From Trichoplax adhaerens (Eukaryota; Placozoa; Uniplacotomia; Trichoplacea; Trichoplacidae), in assembly GCF_000150275.1 (NCBI RefSeq), contig NW_002060944.1:8642159-8706158 (forward strand): a stretch of DNA of 64,000 nucleotides, written 5' to 3'. Each line of letters starts with the position of its first letter. The stretch's first letter is position 1. Shown here one piece after another: positions 50,777 to 63,900 of this stretch. Below the pieces are notes generated by a model that was not told the origin of the DNA, searched no databases, and was given only the letters and a program-made list of their open reading frames with translations. The translations under genes were made by a program, and so were the position numbers.

Positions 50777-53736
50777 ATGTTGCTAGAAGGCGCGGAAGTC
50801 GATGGTAAGAAGGCAAAAAATGGAACTGAAGTCAAATTAGACGTAGCCGAGACGGATATCGTCCTCAAAGTAAGTTTTCTAACAATCAATCAATCAATCT
50901 GTGTTGAATCGACGAGCACAAGGTCGACTTGTACCGACCCATTGATGCCTCGACCAATGACGATACAAACGTCTCCAATCAATCATCTGTACTGTAGTTT
51001 AGTACTGTACACTGTACAGTATGGACTGTTGAGGTCAAGCGTACAGTAGTTTCCAACGTTTACACAGTGCCGCTACTGAACAAGACGCATGTTCTCCATG
51101 GAAACTTGTCTTGTACAAAGCATTTGCAATGGAAGTAGCAAACTCTCACTCTCTTTCTCTCTTTAGGGACCATGTCGTGATGATAGATAGATATATTGAC
51201 CATCGCAGCGTGCAATATTATTTTTACACTATCTAGTCTATTTTGTAGTGTGCTACCATTGGTTTGTCAGTTGGCAAGTGTGCTCTACTCAATCAATAAA
51301 TAATTCATGATTGACAGTAATTCATGAATATGGAAGACTGGTATTTAGTACAGATGAAAGTGGATACTTTCTGAAATTATGAAACTACTGCTACTGCTGC
51401 TAGTTAGGAATGGCATGATTTAAATATCCAATAGCATTGCTTGACCTTGTTGATCTGGATGTGTGTTAAATAACCTCCCTGTATGCACGTTACCATCAAC
51501 CCTAATATAGTTGGATCATGGGGAGGTGAAACGCTATTCATGCTTGTAGAGTGGCGTTTCGTTGGCCATCAAGGAGCATAAGACTATGCCACCATGATGA
51601 CACCGCGTCTTTCAGTAGTGTTTGAATTTGAAAATGATACATACGATATGGCCAGAACATGACCTGGCTTCGATTTTCTGACCTATATAAATTGTTTGTA
51701 TTCTGAATAGACCAATGATAACAATAGAAACTTGATCAAAAATGACGAAAAGGAAGAAAAAGAATACGATCCATGGCAAGCACCTGAATTAGTTGACAAC
51801 TCTCCAGCATGGGCAGGTATGCTAACGTTAGCAATCGACAGTATTGTAAAGTATTACTGAAATATTTTCAATTGAAAAATTGTTTTTGACAACCGTACGC
51901 CTATTAATGAATTATTGATTGGCGGCACATAAAGTAAGACGCTTGCTCAAAACCCTTGCTAACCAGTCAATACTGATATCGGTGCATGTTTTTAATCCTT
52001 TTAAATAGAACTCAACGGCAAGGAGAAACTGCAAAGAGTTGGATACCTCTTGTTACGATTTGTTGTGATCCTTGGCAGTCTCTACCTGTTCATTTGCTCG
52101 CTTAGCTTGCTGTCTGATGCTTTCAGACTGCTAGGTGGTAAAGCAGCTGGGGAAGCGTTAGATGAAGAAGGAATTGTTGCCAATCCCATTGCTGGTCTCA
52201 TGCTTGGTGTACTCGTAACCGTCTTGGTGCAAAGTTCTTCAACATCTACCTCTATTATTGTTACCATGGTCGGCGCTGACAGTAAGTTTTGATAGTTTAT
52301 ATTTTTACCAAATATTATTAGTGATGAAGATGATAGGCGATGTCGCAATAGCAATAGTAATCTAATAATGTGTATCTTCACAATTAGTTTTGACTGTGCA
52401 ACATGCTGTCCCTATTATCATGGGTGCCAACATCGGTACATCTGTTACCAATACAATAGTATCGTTTGCTCAATCACCAAACCGTGATGAATTTCGCCGT
52501 GCTTTTGGCGGTGCCACCGTCCATGACATGTTTAATTGGTTAAGTGTCATTGTGCTATTGCCTATTGAAATAATTACCCATTACCTATATTGGTTATCAC
52601 ATGCTTTGACAGGAAATATTAAAGGAGACAGTTCCGCTAACCAGGACTTACTAAAAGCTCTTACTAGCCCCTTTACTAATCTCATCATTCAACTCGATAA
52701 AAAAGTAATTACAAACATTGCACTAGGAAAGGAAGAATATCTTAATAAAAGCTTAATAAAGGCGAGCTGTGGTTCTACTATAAACATTGTTCCAACAAAT
52801 ATGTCTGTGATACAAAACGTAACTGACCCTAGTACCGGAGCAATCACCTTGGATACGACTTATGAAATAGTCAATATTAGCAACATTGACAAAAAACCAT
52901 GTCATTTTCTTTTTGCCAATACTGGAATGAGTGATCCTGTTGTTGGAATTATTTTGTTGTTTATGTCGATTGTTGTATTATGTGGTTGCCTCATTATGCT
53001 TGTAAAATGTTTACAAGCCTTATTGAAAGGACATGTAGCCAAAATTATCAAGAGGACCATTAATTCTGATTTCCCCGGTAGATGGAGTGTTTTGACTGGC
53101 TATGTGTTCATGTTAGTAGGTGCAGGTGTCACTATCATTGTTCAATCGTCGTCAGTATTCACGTCGACGTTAACTCCTCTGGTAGGTATTGGAGTTATAG
53201 AATTGGAAAGAATGTATCCATTGACATTGGGATCAAATATCGGTACAACGACAACTGGTATCCTTGCAGCTTTGGCTAGTAAAGTCGGCCTTCATAATGC
53301 CATGCAAATTGCTATTTGCCATCTCTTTTTTAACATCTCTGGAATTCTGGTATGGTATCCGATACCTTTCATGAGAAAGATTCCGGTAAAGATGGCAAGG
53401 TTTATGGGTAATACTACCGCCAAATATCGTTGGTTTGCCGTAGCTTACCTAATTTTCGCCTTCTTTATCATCCCTGGTACTATTCTTGGATTATCTTTAG
53501 CTGGCTGGTATGTGCTGTTGGCTGTCGGTGGCCCAGTGGTGCTCCTATTAATAGCAATATTAATCATAAATGTTCTACAACAGCGAAGGCCAAAAGTCCT
53601 TCCAAAAAAACTACGCACATGGGAATGGGCACCGATTTGGCTAAAATCGCTGGAGCCTTACGATAAATTGCTTGGTCGTCTTTGCTTCTGCTGTAAATAT
53701 CGATCTGGCAAGCCTGAGCCTGAAACAAACTGTTAA
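50777..53736 (+). CDS. Type II sodium-dependent phosphate cotransporter (SLC34 family)
   Basis: Four exons: 50777-50869, 51711-51816, 52009-52281 and 52388-53736, with matching phases, giving 606 residues (human SLC34A1 639). It imports inorganic phosphate across the plasma membrane using the sodium gradient. Both inverted-repeat signatures are intact: QSSSTSTS at 141-148 and QSSSVFTS at 410-417, each followed by a highly conserved block (PIIMGANIGTSVTNT and YPLTLGSNIGTTTTG). The N-terminal DPWQAPEL motif lies in exon 2. The large extracellular loop has N-glycosylation sequons near 277, 295, 301 and 320, and cysteines near 285 and 329 for the conserved disulphide. The C-terminus is cysteine-containing (CFCC) as in SLC34A2. 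Exon 1 holds only 31 polar residues and is assigned by its GTAAGT donor and phase. The IIa, IIb or IIc type cannot be assigned. Confidence 0.96.
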
Positions 53737-55702
53737 TACTTTTTATTCATTTTGCATAATATATTTTAGTCGCACATTACAGTGTTGGAAAAATTCCAGA
53801 CGCATTGATATATAGAATTTATCATCATATAGACGAAAACACTAATCTAGATTGACAATAAACTCTATTGATTGTGAGTTATTTGCAAGATACCAGAGTA
53901 ATAGAAAAGATTGCTTTGGTAAATTTGTTGATGGTTTACAAATACAATTTTGCAAGGACGCGAAATGACATTTAAGCATTGTCCGACTTTGTTAAGATTA
54001 ATTAAAAATAAGACAGATATTGATTATTGAGTATATAGGCATTTATTATTGCTTGGCGATGGTATGTAACGTATGTTGTTGATTCTCTTTACGACAATAT
54101 TGCTTCTATATTTTTAAATATGTATTTTGTTGCAACAAAAAAAAATGCAACCTGGTACGTATGACTTGCTCTAATGACAATTTATTGCCAAAATGATAAA
54201 AAAAGTAAATTGAAAACTTAAAACTGAGAAGTCTTTTGATTTCGATGCGACTACAGCGTGAACTCGGAAAGAGTTCTGACGCCTCAGTTTTCTACATCAA
54301 CTATGTCATAGTGTATACTGTAAATACATTAAGGGTGCACTATCGGCCTTGAGCCACGAAAAGCCTAGAGGGTGTATCCATAATCTAATTTATTTAAGAC
54401 AGACAACAGGCCTACAATGCTACAGGTTGGTTTGTAGGCCTCCATTGATTGTACAGTTACATGACTTTTTACTGGATAAGTTGTTTCCAGTTTTGCTACG
54501 AATTTTTATCTTACTACTCTTCTAATCTACGAACTACGACGCTTGATGCGAATGCTATAGGCTGGTAACTATAGTTCGACATCACAGCGCTCAACTTTAT
54601 TTATACCATTTCTTTTTATAAAATATTTCTTTTCATAATTTATCCTAAAATATTCTTCATAATGTACAATGTCTCCATTCCTCTATAGAAGGATTGATAT
54701 CGTATGATGAAATAAATTGTTTGTAAAAATTGTAATATGCGTCTAATCTTTGTTTGTTTTTAATTAATACGTTATCGTAGACCGCGAAATCTTTGCGCGC
54801 CAACAACTAGAAATGGCGTTAGCAACCAGTAACCATTGTATATGTATGGGTAATTCTCTATGACGTTTAGTTCAAAGTTAGAGTAGAAGTAGACCAAGAA
54901 CTAAAGTACTGTAAGTACTAGTCTACTACTAGATCCTCGTTAAGTTGGGCGGAGTCCCTCAAGCCAACTTTTCAGTGTCATGGGTTGCAAAGTTCACGAT
55001 TCTCTCTCTATTGGACGAAAAATTTTGCCCAATTGCAAATTCTAGCGGAATTATTTGCCCGTCACTATGGACTACTAAAAGCTAGCTGTAAGAATTAGTC
55101 CATGACGAAACGCACAAAACCAAACAACCAGTTCTAGTCCTAAATAGTCCTAAACATAGTACACAGGACGACCATAGTGGCTAGCACCTCTAGACCACCA
55201 TTAAGGGGCGTGGCGAGCCCTCTTCAACTGGCTGAAAGATGTTCAGCTATAGTGTTGCCTTAAATTATGTTTTTCAATTGTGAAGAAATGGCCTCTAAAT
55301 TTGGCTCCAATTCCATGCAGACAGATCAGTACAACCTAGAGCAATTGGCCCTTGATATTTTGATTCCTTTTTATCGCGGTAATGAAGAATTCTATTGCTT
55401 TCAAGTTTCCGATACAAACTATTAGTCGGTGTTCCATGTACGATCGCTCCAATTAGCTCCAAGCCTTTTACAAGTCAAGCCTTAACACCGCTCTATAGTA
55501 GTGTCTCGTTTCAGATATCCGTTTCACTTGAAAAGATTAGCAAATTAGTTTGCCCCCCCCCCGTATTTATACTACCGTGAACTCTCGGTCTATAAAGTGA
55601 TATAAATTTGAGGTGGTTTTCCTGACTACTTTCAAAATTGAAATTGAAATCGTTCTAAGCCCATTCAAATCTTTGCGATCCCGCCATATGGGTCCACCTA
55701 GG
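53737..55702. other. Intergenic region between SLC34 and PPCS
   Basis: 3' flank of SLC34, then sequence whose GC content rises after about 54200. It holds a 10-bp stem-loop (AGGCCTACAA/TTGTAGGCCT, about 54409-54441) and a run of C near 55552. No gene is supported. The short frame at 55395-55580 is of chance length. Confidence 0.45.
54409..54441. other. Perfect 10-bp stem-loop
   Basis: AGGCCTACAA and TTGTAGGCCT flank a loop of about 13 bases, about 670 bp downstream of the SLC34 stop. Its function is unknown. Confidence 0.7.
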
Positions 55703-55806
55703 ACAGTGTACAGTACAGTACACCCAGCGCCCATACTGTACACTGTACCGTACAGTACTGTACACTGTACCGTACAGTACTGTACACTGTACCGTACAGT
55801 ACCGTG
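55703..55806. repeat. GTAC palindrome cluster with three perfect 22-bp tandem units upstream of PPCS
   Basis: A 22-bp unit built from TACTGTACACTGTAC plus CGTACAG repeats perfectly at 55734, 55756 and 55778, flanked by further AGTACAGTACAC and TACCGTGC. The unit is itself largely self-complementary. It lies 270-370 bp before the PPCS start codon. Long frames on both strands here, rich in C, T, V and Y residues, are artefacts of the repeat. Confidence 0.85.
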
Positions 55807-56068
55807 CTTCTCTCGCATTGAAGCACAGACAAGCGGAATCCTGGACATGTGAATGTAATATCAATGTTCAAATCGATCACTCCAGCCATCTTGACGATTT
55901 TTGCTACGGACAAGAATAACATCGAACACAACTTTGAATGTTAATTCAATCAGTAGGTTATATTCATGATTAGAAACTGGTATTATTATTGCTATAGCTA
56001 ATTTTGGCAATAATTCAAGTCCATCACTTTAGTTTTGCATTGTCATCGAGAGAAGTATTGAACGTGCA

Positions 56069-58736
56069 ATGAATAGCTATCAAGAGCAAATTGAATTTAT
56101 GGCAGCAAATCCTCCACCGGATAATATCCATGAAATCCAACTGACCGTTCATCAATTCCTGTCTCAACATATCGATCATCGTGATCATCGCATTGCTTTT
56201 ATAACGGTAAGTCTAGAACAATGATAATAGAATGCTTGTAATGCAAAAGAAAAAAAATGAATTGGAGGCAGCACAGCTGATGTACCAAGTGGCTGCTTCA
56301 TTTGAAATGCCTCCACAAATCAATGAATGACCAATACAGTACATGTCCTAGAGCATTTCGTGATCAAGCTAGAAAAATTGTAATAGTAACAATCATCGCT
56401 AGGTATAAAAACCGAGATTCCGTTTTACCGTATAGAATGAACGATGACAATACTTTAGCCTTGAAGTAGACTGCAATAAAGTCTAAATGAAATTTTGATA
56501 ATTTACGTATGGCAACATCAGTGATGAATGATATTGAGATGATACGCATAATTTAGTGTATGCCGATATAGCATCTTCGAGATCTAATATGTCTATATGC
56601 GTGAGTTACACTTAAACGTACAAAATCAGTAGATTAAATAATACGGTCTTAACACATCAAGATGCACTATATTAACATATAGCATAATATTGATCAAATA
56701 TCAGCGTACAAATACTCCTGCTGCTGCTAGAGTTATCTTTTGGTACGCAAACGTCATGACATTAGCAATATAACGTTCAATAAATTTAGATTAACTCGAT
56801 GCAAATGCAAAATATATATTTTGATCGAGTAGCTTTACATGATTATTATGCATAGATTATCCTGTATGGTAGTTTAGCCATCTCTTACATCGTGTCAAGA
56901 AGTATAAATTCAAAGCTTTATCAAAGAAAAAACTCTGTCACTATAGATTGTAACGAGAGTTTGACAAATAAATTACTAAAAAAGTCAAATTCGAGCGTGC
57001 TTATTTTTTTCTGCAATAGTCTGGTGGCACTTCTGTTCCATTGGAAAGAAACACTGTACGATTTATTGAAAATTTCAGTTCCGGAAAGCGAGGTTCGGCA
57101 TCAGCAGAGTATCCTAATCCAAAGAAATAGCGTCGACTATCTTATTTGCAGTATTACTGTTAGTACTAACTTACATAAATAGTATGACAACCATTTATAC
57201 AATAGATGTAGCTGTTTGTGCCTTAACGAAATATATGCACTTGCCAATGTAGGTATTTTATACGTTGTGGATATATAGTCATATTCTTGTTTCGCAAGAG
57301 TTCTTTGCAGCCATTTCAACGACACTGGAGGTCTTTAAATTTTCTAGACTCTTTGGAATGCCACTGTAATAGCGATAACGAAGCTGTAATTACTGGTATG
57401 TTGTTACTTAAAAGTTTAGCTTGGACATTGATTCGATAAAGTTATTTAGCCATACTAGCTTCCTGATGTCTGAAAAATGTCGATATATTTTGATACAGTA
57501 AATAACCCTAAGCTCTTGACAAGTCTGCAATGCTATCAACAGGTAAGATACGAGTACATCCGTTTGCTATGATATCATCGTCATTGGCAATAACTATTTG
57601 AATGAAAATTGAATGGATTTCACTGAGTATTAGTCATTTCGTCTTAAAAACCTGATATTAGAACGATATGGTAAGATGATTTAATAATGCGCATTCTTAA
57701 ATTATAGGCTCGAAGTCAAGGAAAACTCTTAGTGATCGATTACACTACTCTATTCGATTATTTGCATCTGTTACATGCTATTACCAAAGAATTGAAGGTT
57801 TTCCATTCCAGAGCCTTGGTATACCTAGCAGCGGCTGTTTCCGATTTCTATCTTCCATTGGAGCGAATGGTACAGAAAATTAAAAATCATTTATCTATTC
57901 TTTAGCATATCTATATTATCAACTTTTTGCACTTGTCTAAATGACCATATCCATCACTTTTATATGATCTGTTAAATGTTTATTGAAATTTTGCGTCAGA
58001 ACAGATGAACAATATTTTCGTTCTCTATCGTTGCAAATTGTCATTATTTTTTACAAATTTCTTAGACTGAGCACAAGATTCAATCTGCTAATGAAAAGCT
58101 AACGATACAGCTAGAAGCTGTGCCTAAAATGCTAAAAGTCTTGATTGACGAATGGATTTCAAATGCCTATATTGTATCATTTAAGGTATTACTTCTACAA
58201 TTGCTTTTAGCTTCAGATTAATATAAAACTACAATTGAGATCGCCACAAAGATATACTGACGAAATCTTTATGACTAAATTGCATAATTATTTATTGTAG
58301 CTAGAAACAGATCAAAAGATACTTATTGAGAAAGCGCAGCGATCATTACAAAAGTATTCTCACCAAGTAAGTCCGTGCTTGAGGGTGATCTTAATCCTGA
58401 ATATTTATTCTGTGCGTATAGACCCACTATAAAATTTTGTGTTTGATACTCGTGAATGTAATGGAATTCTAATGTTTGTGCTCGCATTCAGCATAGAAAT
58501 TTTATGTGTGCTTACTTATACATTTATCTTATCCATCCTTAACATATAGTCAATTTTTCTATTAGCTAGTCATAGCCAATTTGTTGCAAAGTCGCGAAAC
58601 TCGAGTAGTGATGGTAACTCTTGCCGGACAAGAAGTTATTGAAATGTCGAATGATGAGATTGAATCTGATAAAGAAATTGAAGAAAAAATTATATCCTAT
58701 ATAGTAATGAAACATCAGCATTACGTTAGTTTATAG
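56069..58736 (+). CDS. PPCS: Phosphopantothenate-cysteine ligase (phosphopantothenoylcysteine synthetase)
   Basis: Eight exons: 56069-56206, 57020-57108, 57253-57395, 57499-57542, 57708-57869, 58066-58185, 58301-58366 and 58566-58736, in frame throughout, giving 310 residues (human 311). It joins 4'-phosphopantothenate to cysteine using a nucleotide triphosphate, the second step of coenzyme A synthesis, in the cytosol as a dimer. Family blocks appear in order: [14 protein letters not shown] (47-61), [15 protein letters not shown] (63-78), [16 protein letters not shown] (82-97), [11 protein letters not shown] (150-160), [10 protein letters not shown] (177-186), EHKIQS (194-199), VPKML, SFKLETD (230-236) and a C-terminal segment that keeps LVIANLL. 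Exon 4 is only 44 bp. Exon 2 uses a GTATCC donor; reading past it gives a stop, so that splice is required. An upstream GTAC cluster is the only regulatory hint. Confidence 0.96.
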
Positions 58737-60242
58737 CTGCGAAGCTGATATACTTGTGTATGTGTAAAGACATATATATTTAAATGTTTTACCAGTTGCA
58801 ACTGGGCTATATTTCTTATTAAAAAAATTTAATTTATGATCGTGGTAAAGTTTGAAATACTGAATATAAATTTTTTCAGGCGCATTTAATTCTGCGCTAC
58901 TATTCGCGGTCGACCACTTACAGTTTGTATAGGAATAAAACTAATGATGACTTAACAATTACTCGGCTTTAAAGGAAGGAACTTACTCTTCTAATATGTC
59001 ACATTTACTCTTAGTTATTCAGATTGATTACTTTAATCAGTGGTAAGTCTATTTAGAGAAAAATTAATCTATATTATAAGACATCAGAATAAAGGATCTG
59101 ATGTTTCTATGATTAGACTACATTGGATTGATACGCGATAAAACTATATCTTCCTTATTGATGCTAAATGTATGGTCTTGAAAGCTTTCAAGTATCATCG
59201 TAAGATAGCAATTTCGTTTAGACGTATAAATGGTATGCTCTAACTCCGAGGCTACTTGAACTAAGGATTCTAAAACTTTTTTTAAATGAGTAGAAATCTG
59301 TTAATTCATGATATCAAATTAGAGGGGCTGGCTAAACTATGTGGAAGAGGTTGGCTTAAAAGTGTAAATATTGTAATGAAGACTAAAAAGAAAATATTTA
59401 CCTACGTACCTTCATGGTTGCATCCTCCTTCCATCTATATATAGTTTACAGATATATATATATATTATACATCTATATGGCGATTTTATTTCAAAAATGT
59501 TATTTACTATATATAGCACAGTATTGTCTTAAAGGATATCGAAAGAATATATGCAATTAAATCGTTCACAGCATAATGATGGTTCATAAGTGGATTGGAT
59601 AGAGCTGTAACATATCATTACTTTAACAAATTGCTAATAAGGATCGTGTTTATTAAAACTATGACTTATCATAAGTAATATACGACGATATTTTTTCCGT
59701 TTTAGTGTGCTATAGGTCTTCAGATCATCGATGATTTAATATATATAATTACTGTATAAATGAGTCATCTTATTAATATACTATACCTAAGGATTTCTTC
59801 ATCACCTTGTTTCTGGTAAGGGAAACTATGGTATACCGTTTACTTCAGCTGCTTGCATGGTCATCGTGTACGCGTACAGTATCCCAAGATCGATGATATT
59901 GAACAATTCGTTATAGTAATAACTGTAAACGAATTTTATTAAAAGCTATGCTTGAGAATAACTTTGTAGTTCAGTAGTATTTCTATAAAATACTACAGTG
60001 ATTAACTTAGATCTTATCAATTGGCTCCTTAATTCTATTTACGCGGTCATACTAGTAGATTATCTAAAGGGCATGCTCTACGTCGCATATTAACATTTCA
60101 GAATTCTCTTCATTAATTAAAAGGGCCTTAACTAAATTTTATATTGATGATCTCATCTTTTTATTTTTTGCATAAGTTCTGCAATTATTTGACCTCCGTT
60201 CATGCGCCAACTTCTAGGAAATAGTTACAATAAACCATTTTT
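58737..60242. other. Intergenic, no feature seen
   Basis: AT-rich 3' flank of PPCS with TA microsatellite near 59445-59480. No supported gene. Confidence 0.45.
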
Positions 60243-60978
60243 ATGGATATTATGAAACCATTAATTACGGTATCTTGCACTTTCGCAGTAATAGCAGTAC
60301 TTTACTATGCAGCGTTAACGAGTCCAAGTTAGCAGTGATCTCATTTTTACGTAGTTAGAACTATAAGAACCATGTCTTGATATAATTCTACCGTTAAAAA
60401 TGGATAATAATATCTTTGTTGATAATATACTAGGTACCTTCAGGACTTGTACATATGATAATATTCATATATATCTTTTAGGTAGTACAATAACAGATTG
60501 TTTGTAGCAATATATTTAACAAAACAATCTTAGCAGAAATATCTTGGTATTGAGATTGTTATGCGTCGTTGTTTTGTTCTGAAGAATATACTTTTAAAAT
60601 ATATTGCTTTTTAAACAATAATCTTGTTGATGTAAACAGATGATAATACTGTAATCGATCCATATTATACTAATAAATATATTATGCTTATTTATAGTCG
60701 CGGTCTACTCGGTATGCAAATAATACGAGAAAAACATATTATCATCATTCACCTCAATACATATGTTACCACATATGGTACTATGAAAGGATAATAAAGA
60801 AGAGGTATAAAATATAGAGTACTCTAATGAACAATAAATTTTTGATAGTAAGAGATTAGTGAAGCAGTAAACAGCTGGCTTTTACCAATTTAGCAATAGT
60901 AATACAATGTATATTCTCAATCAACTCGAAGACGATGAAAAACGTAAAGAAGTGCTGAAGATGACTTTGCATAAATGA
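60243..60978 (+). CDS. Possible small two-exon single-pass membrane protein
   Basis: Exon 60243-60327 starts MDIMKPLITVSCTFAVIAVL, reads like a membrane anchor, and ends at CCAA|GTTAGC. Exon 60875-60978 follows a CAG acceptor and ends EDDEKRKEVLKMTLHK then TGA. Phases match, giving 62 residues. The plan (short N-terminus, one helix, a TSP turn, then a charged helix) recalls small mitochondrial assembly factors of the UQCC3/Cbp4 type, but I cannot align it with confidence. The acceptor has a poor pyrimidine tract. It may be a chance pairing, or an exon between may be missing. Confidence 0.22.
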
Positions 60979-63900
60979 TGTATTAGGAGTAATTAATTTT
61001 GTAAGATGTAACGTGCATCTTGCTTTATATAAGCTATAACTTCATTGATTTTTAAATCTTTATCGATCTATTTTGACGGTTAGCGATTTAGACAATATGT
61101 AGATTAGCTATTCAACCTATCTAAAGGGACCCTTGTTTTTATGCATGTTAGAAATTAATTTAAGAATAGTAAGTGCGTGTTATACATCGTCATAGATATC
61201 ATTTTCTTAATAATTATATAAAGAATACTAAACTGATTAAAGATGCTTATGTTTCTTGAATAATTCAGAAATTCTGATTTGATCCTAAATTGAACTGGCA
61301 TTAGTTAAAGCAATCCTTCAAGTTATATTATAGTATCATGCGTGATATTAATCATATTAAATTGCGATTAATATCATGTATAGCACACATGCATATTGAT
61401 TATACTGCAACTTTCAATGATGGCTATTTTATAACAAGTGGTAACGATGTCTTATATCGAGAATTAACGGTATAGTATTTTAAAAGAATCGCCATTGGTT
61501 CTACTTTTTGTATAATTTCAATAGTATAAAACTTCATGGCAGTTAAAGGTACAACTCGTATTAGATATTCCAGTAGTCAGCTCGAACGGAAGCGATTGTA
61601 ACAATAAATGAATTTTTAATACTACAATTGTTTTTGACCACGTTGAATTGAAAATACGTTACAAAATATTAACATGTTTCTAATCTATACGTCACAACTG
61701 GTAAATTTTCTGCAAATGATTAGGTTCCTATCAATCGTGCTCTTCTCTGGTACTGAGTAGCATATTAGTCACCGTTCTTTTAATTGCAGTAGTTTTGGAA
61801 TCGGAATTTTAACTATCGATAGTAATACAATTGGCAGTTTTAGAATTTGAACTCCTGATTTAGCTTTATCCGTCTTCTAGCCTTATTCTCGTAAGTTATA
61901 TCGATCAAAGTAATAACAAATCAAGAGCTAATGTTATTTATTTATTAATTAGAATCCGTATTGCATAAATACTGTCCAGCATTACTGATTTTTCCACGTC
62001 TGTTAATAAATAATATGAATGAGAATATTAAAATTTAATTCCATCAATACGGAAGCAAAGTAGAGTGTAGAAATATTTTTATTTTCCGGATGAAACGAAG
62101 ATTAAATTTTATTTTAGTCTATGAAAAATAACTTAGCCAGTTAGCTCCTTTAATTATCAACGAAATGCTACAGATTCTTATAACTTTTATCATAAATAAC
62201 ATTATTAGCACAGCTGTAAATGTAATAGGAGTCACTTGGCTTTTACGAAAGCTCTTGCTTTATATCAATATTGGATATATTTAGCTATCAGAATTATTTT
62301 ATCACACAGTACTAAATAATATAAGCCATTAAGCTATATAATTTCTATTGATTGCAATCAATATTCATACACACCCTCCTTCTCTGTATACTCGTACTTG
62401 TGAGGATTGCAACCCACTTTAAATAGCAACTGCAGAAGGAAAAAGTTACTTCAGGATTGACATAATATGTAATATATAAACTCAATTGAATATGAATAAG
62501 GATGATGAAGGATGTCCATCCTATCTTTCATTTACTTTCTATTTGATTTACAGCTCGTATTTAGCATTCTACAGCAGTGGTTGAAAACATCCGCTTGCAT
62601 TGATTAGCAAAGAAATATTAACCAAACAATATTTTCAAAGCATAGCATTCACGAAATATCATAAGATTATAAGCAGAAGCACGAGAAATGATATTGTAAT
62701 TAGTGATAACTTTCATTTGCATATCGTAGCAGTGAACTATTTCCATTCTTTTTATCTTATCATGGAGGCTATATAATAAATCTATTTCTCATCCTCATTT
62801 GTTTGAGTAATCAAAGTATTCATTTTTTAAGAGTCTTGAATATATTTGCTACTCTATAATACGAGCGTATATATCATATCAAAGATATGATGTTACGACA
62901 GCAGAGATATACGAATAGCTATGTTTGTAAGCTACTCTTAAGTTAGAAAGCCCATTTTAGAAAGCGTAATTCTATGAGAAGAGAAATCTTAATGAATAAA
63001 CTATTTTAGGATGATTTATATCGACAGCTAGCTCCTTGTTTTGATTACTTTACCATAGTATTTATGTATGTACAGTACGATAAAGATAATATGATTGCCA
63101 ATCACAGAATTTTTAATTACATGAGATGCCTAAGATTTGTCAGCTATGGGAATAAAATTAGTTTTTCTAGATCAGTGGATAAGCTAAATCGACTTAGTGC
63201 CGAGAGATTCTATTTATCTTGAACTTTTTATTAATATTTAGAATAAATATATATTGCCTATTTACAGTTATGAAATTATAATTGTTTGAAATATCCAAGA
63301 TTTGCAATCTGTTTGAATGGAATCATCCTTTTTTGGTCAGTAGATAGAATTAATTGATACTGTATCGAAAGCTGAAATTTGTTTTGATCTTTATTCCTTG
63401 GTACGTTTAGTAAATAATGTACTGTCTGATCGTAATTGTAGAATTTTTAATTGCACGAGATACAGATCCAAGATTTGTCATTCATTTACAAATTAACCTT
63501 TTCTTGGTCAATTTATTGGAGAAATCGATTTTATGCTATTTTTGAAATATTGCAATTGCCCATAAGCGTTTCTCAATTTTATAATATTCAATTTATCAAA
63601 CATTCAATTTATATACGTATATTTGAGGAGAGAAATGAGGTTTTAATCTCACCTGTGAATAATTTTACAAGGATAATATGCTTGTCATTAGCTGACACAG
63701 TTATATTTTTCAACCGTTTAAAAGAGGAACATTTAAAGCTATGTGTGAAATTTCATAAAACCGGAACTAAATGTAATATAATGATGAAATACTGCAGCTA
63801 TTGGAGGCGTTCGACAATTTATTTCAATTCTAGATCAGAGATCCACAGTGACTGATTAACTGTATTTCGATATTTTCTGCTATGTTCTTATTAGTCTAGA

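Noticed and set aside
55567-55931. Four overlapping frames on both strands near the PPCS promoter
   Set aside because: They are rich in C, V, T and Y because they translate the GTAC tandem repeat; the same happens at 24208-24474, 29483-29722 and 50234-50491.
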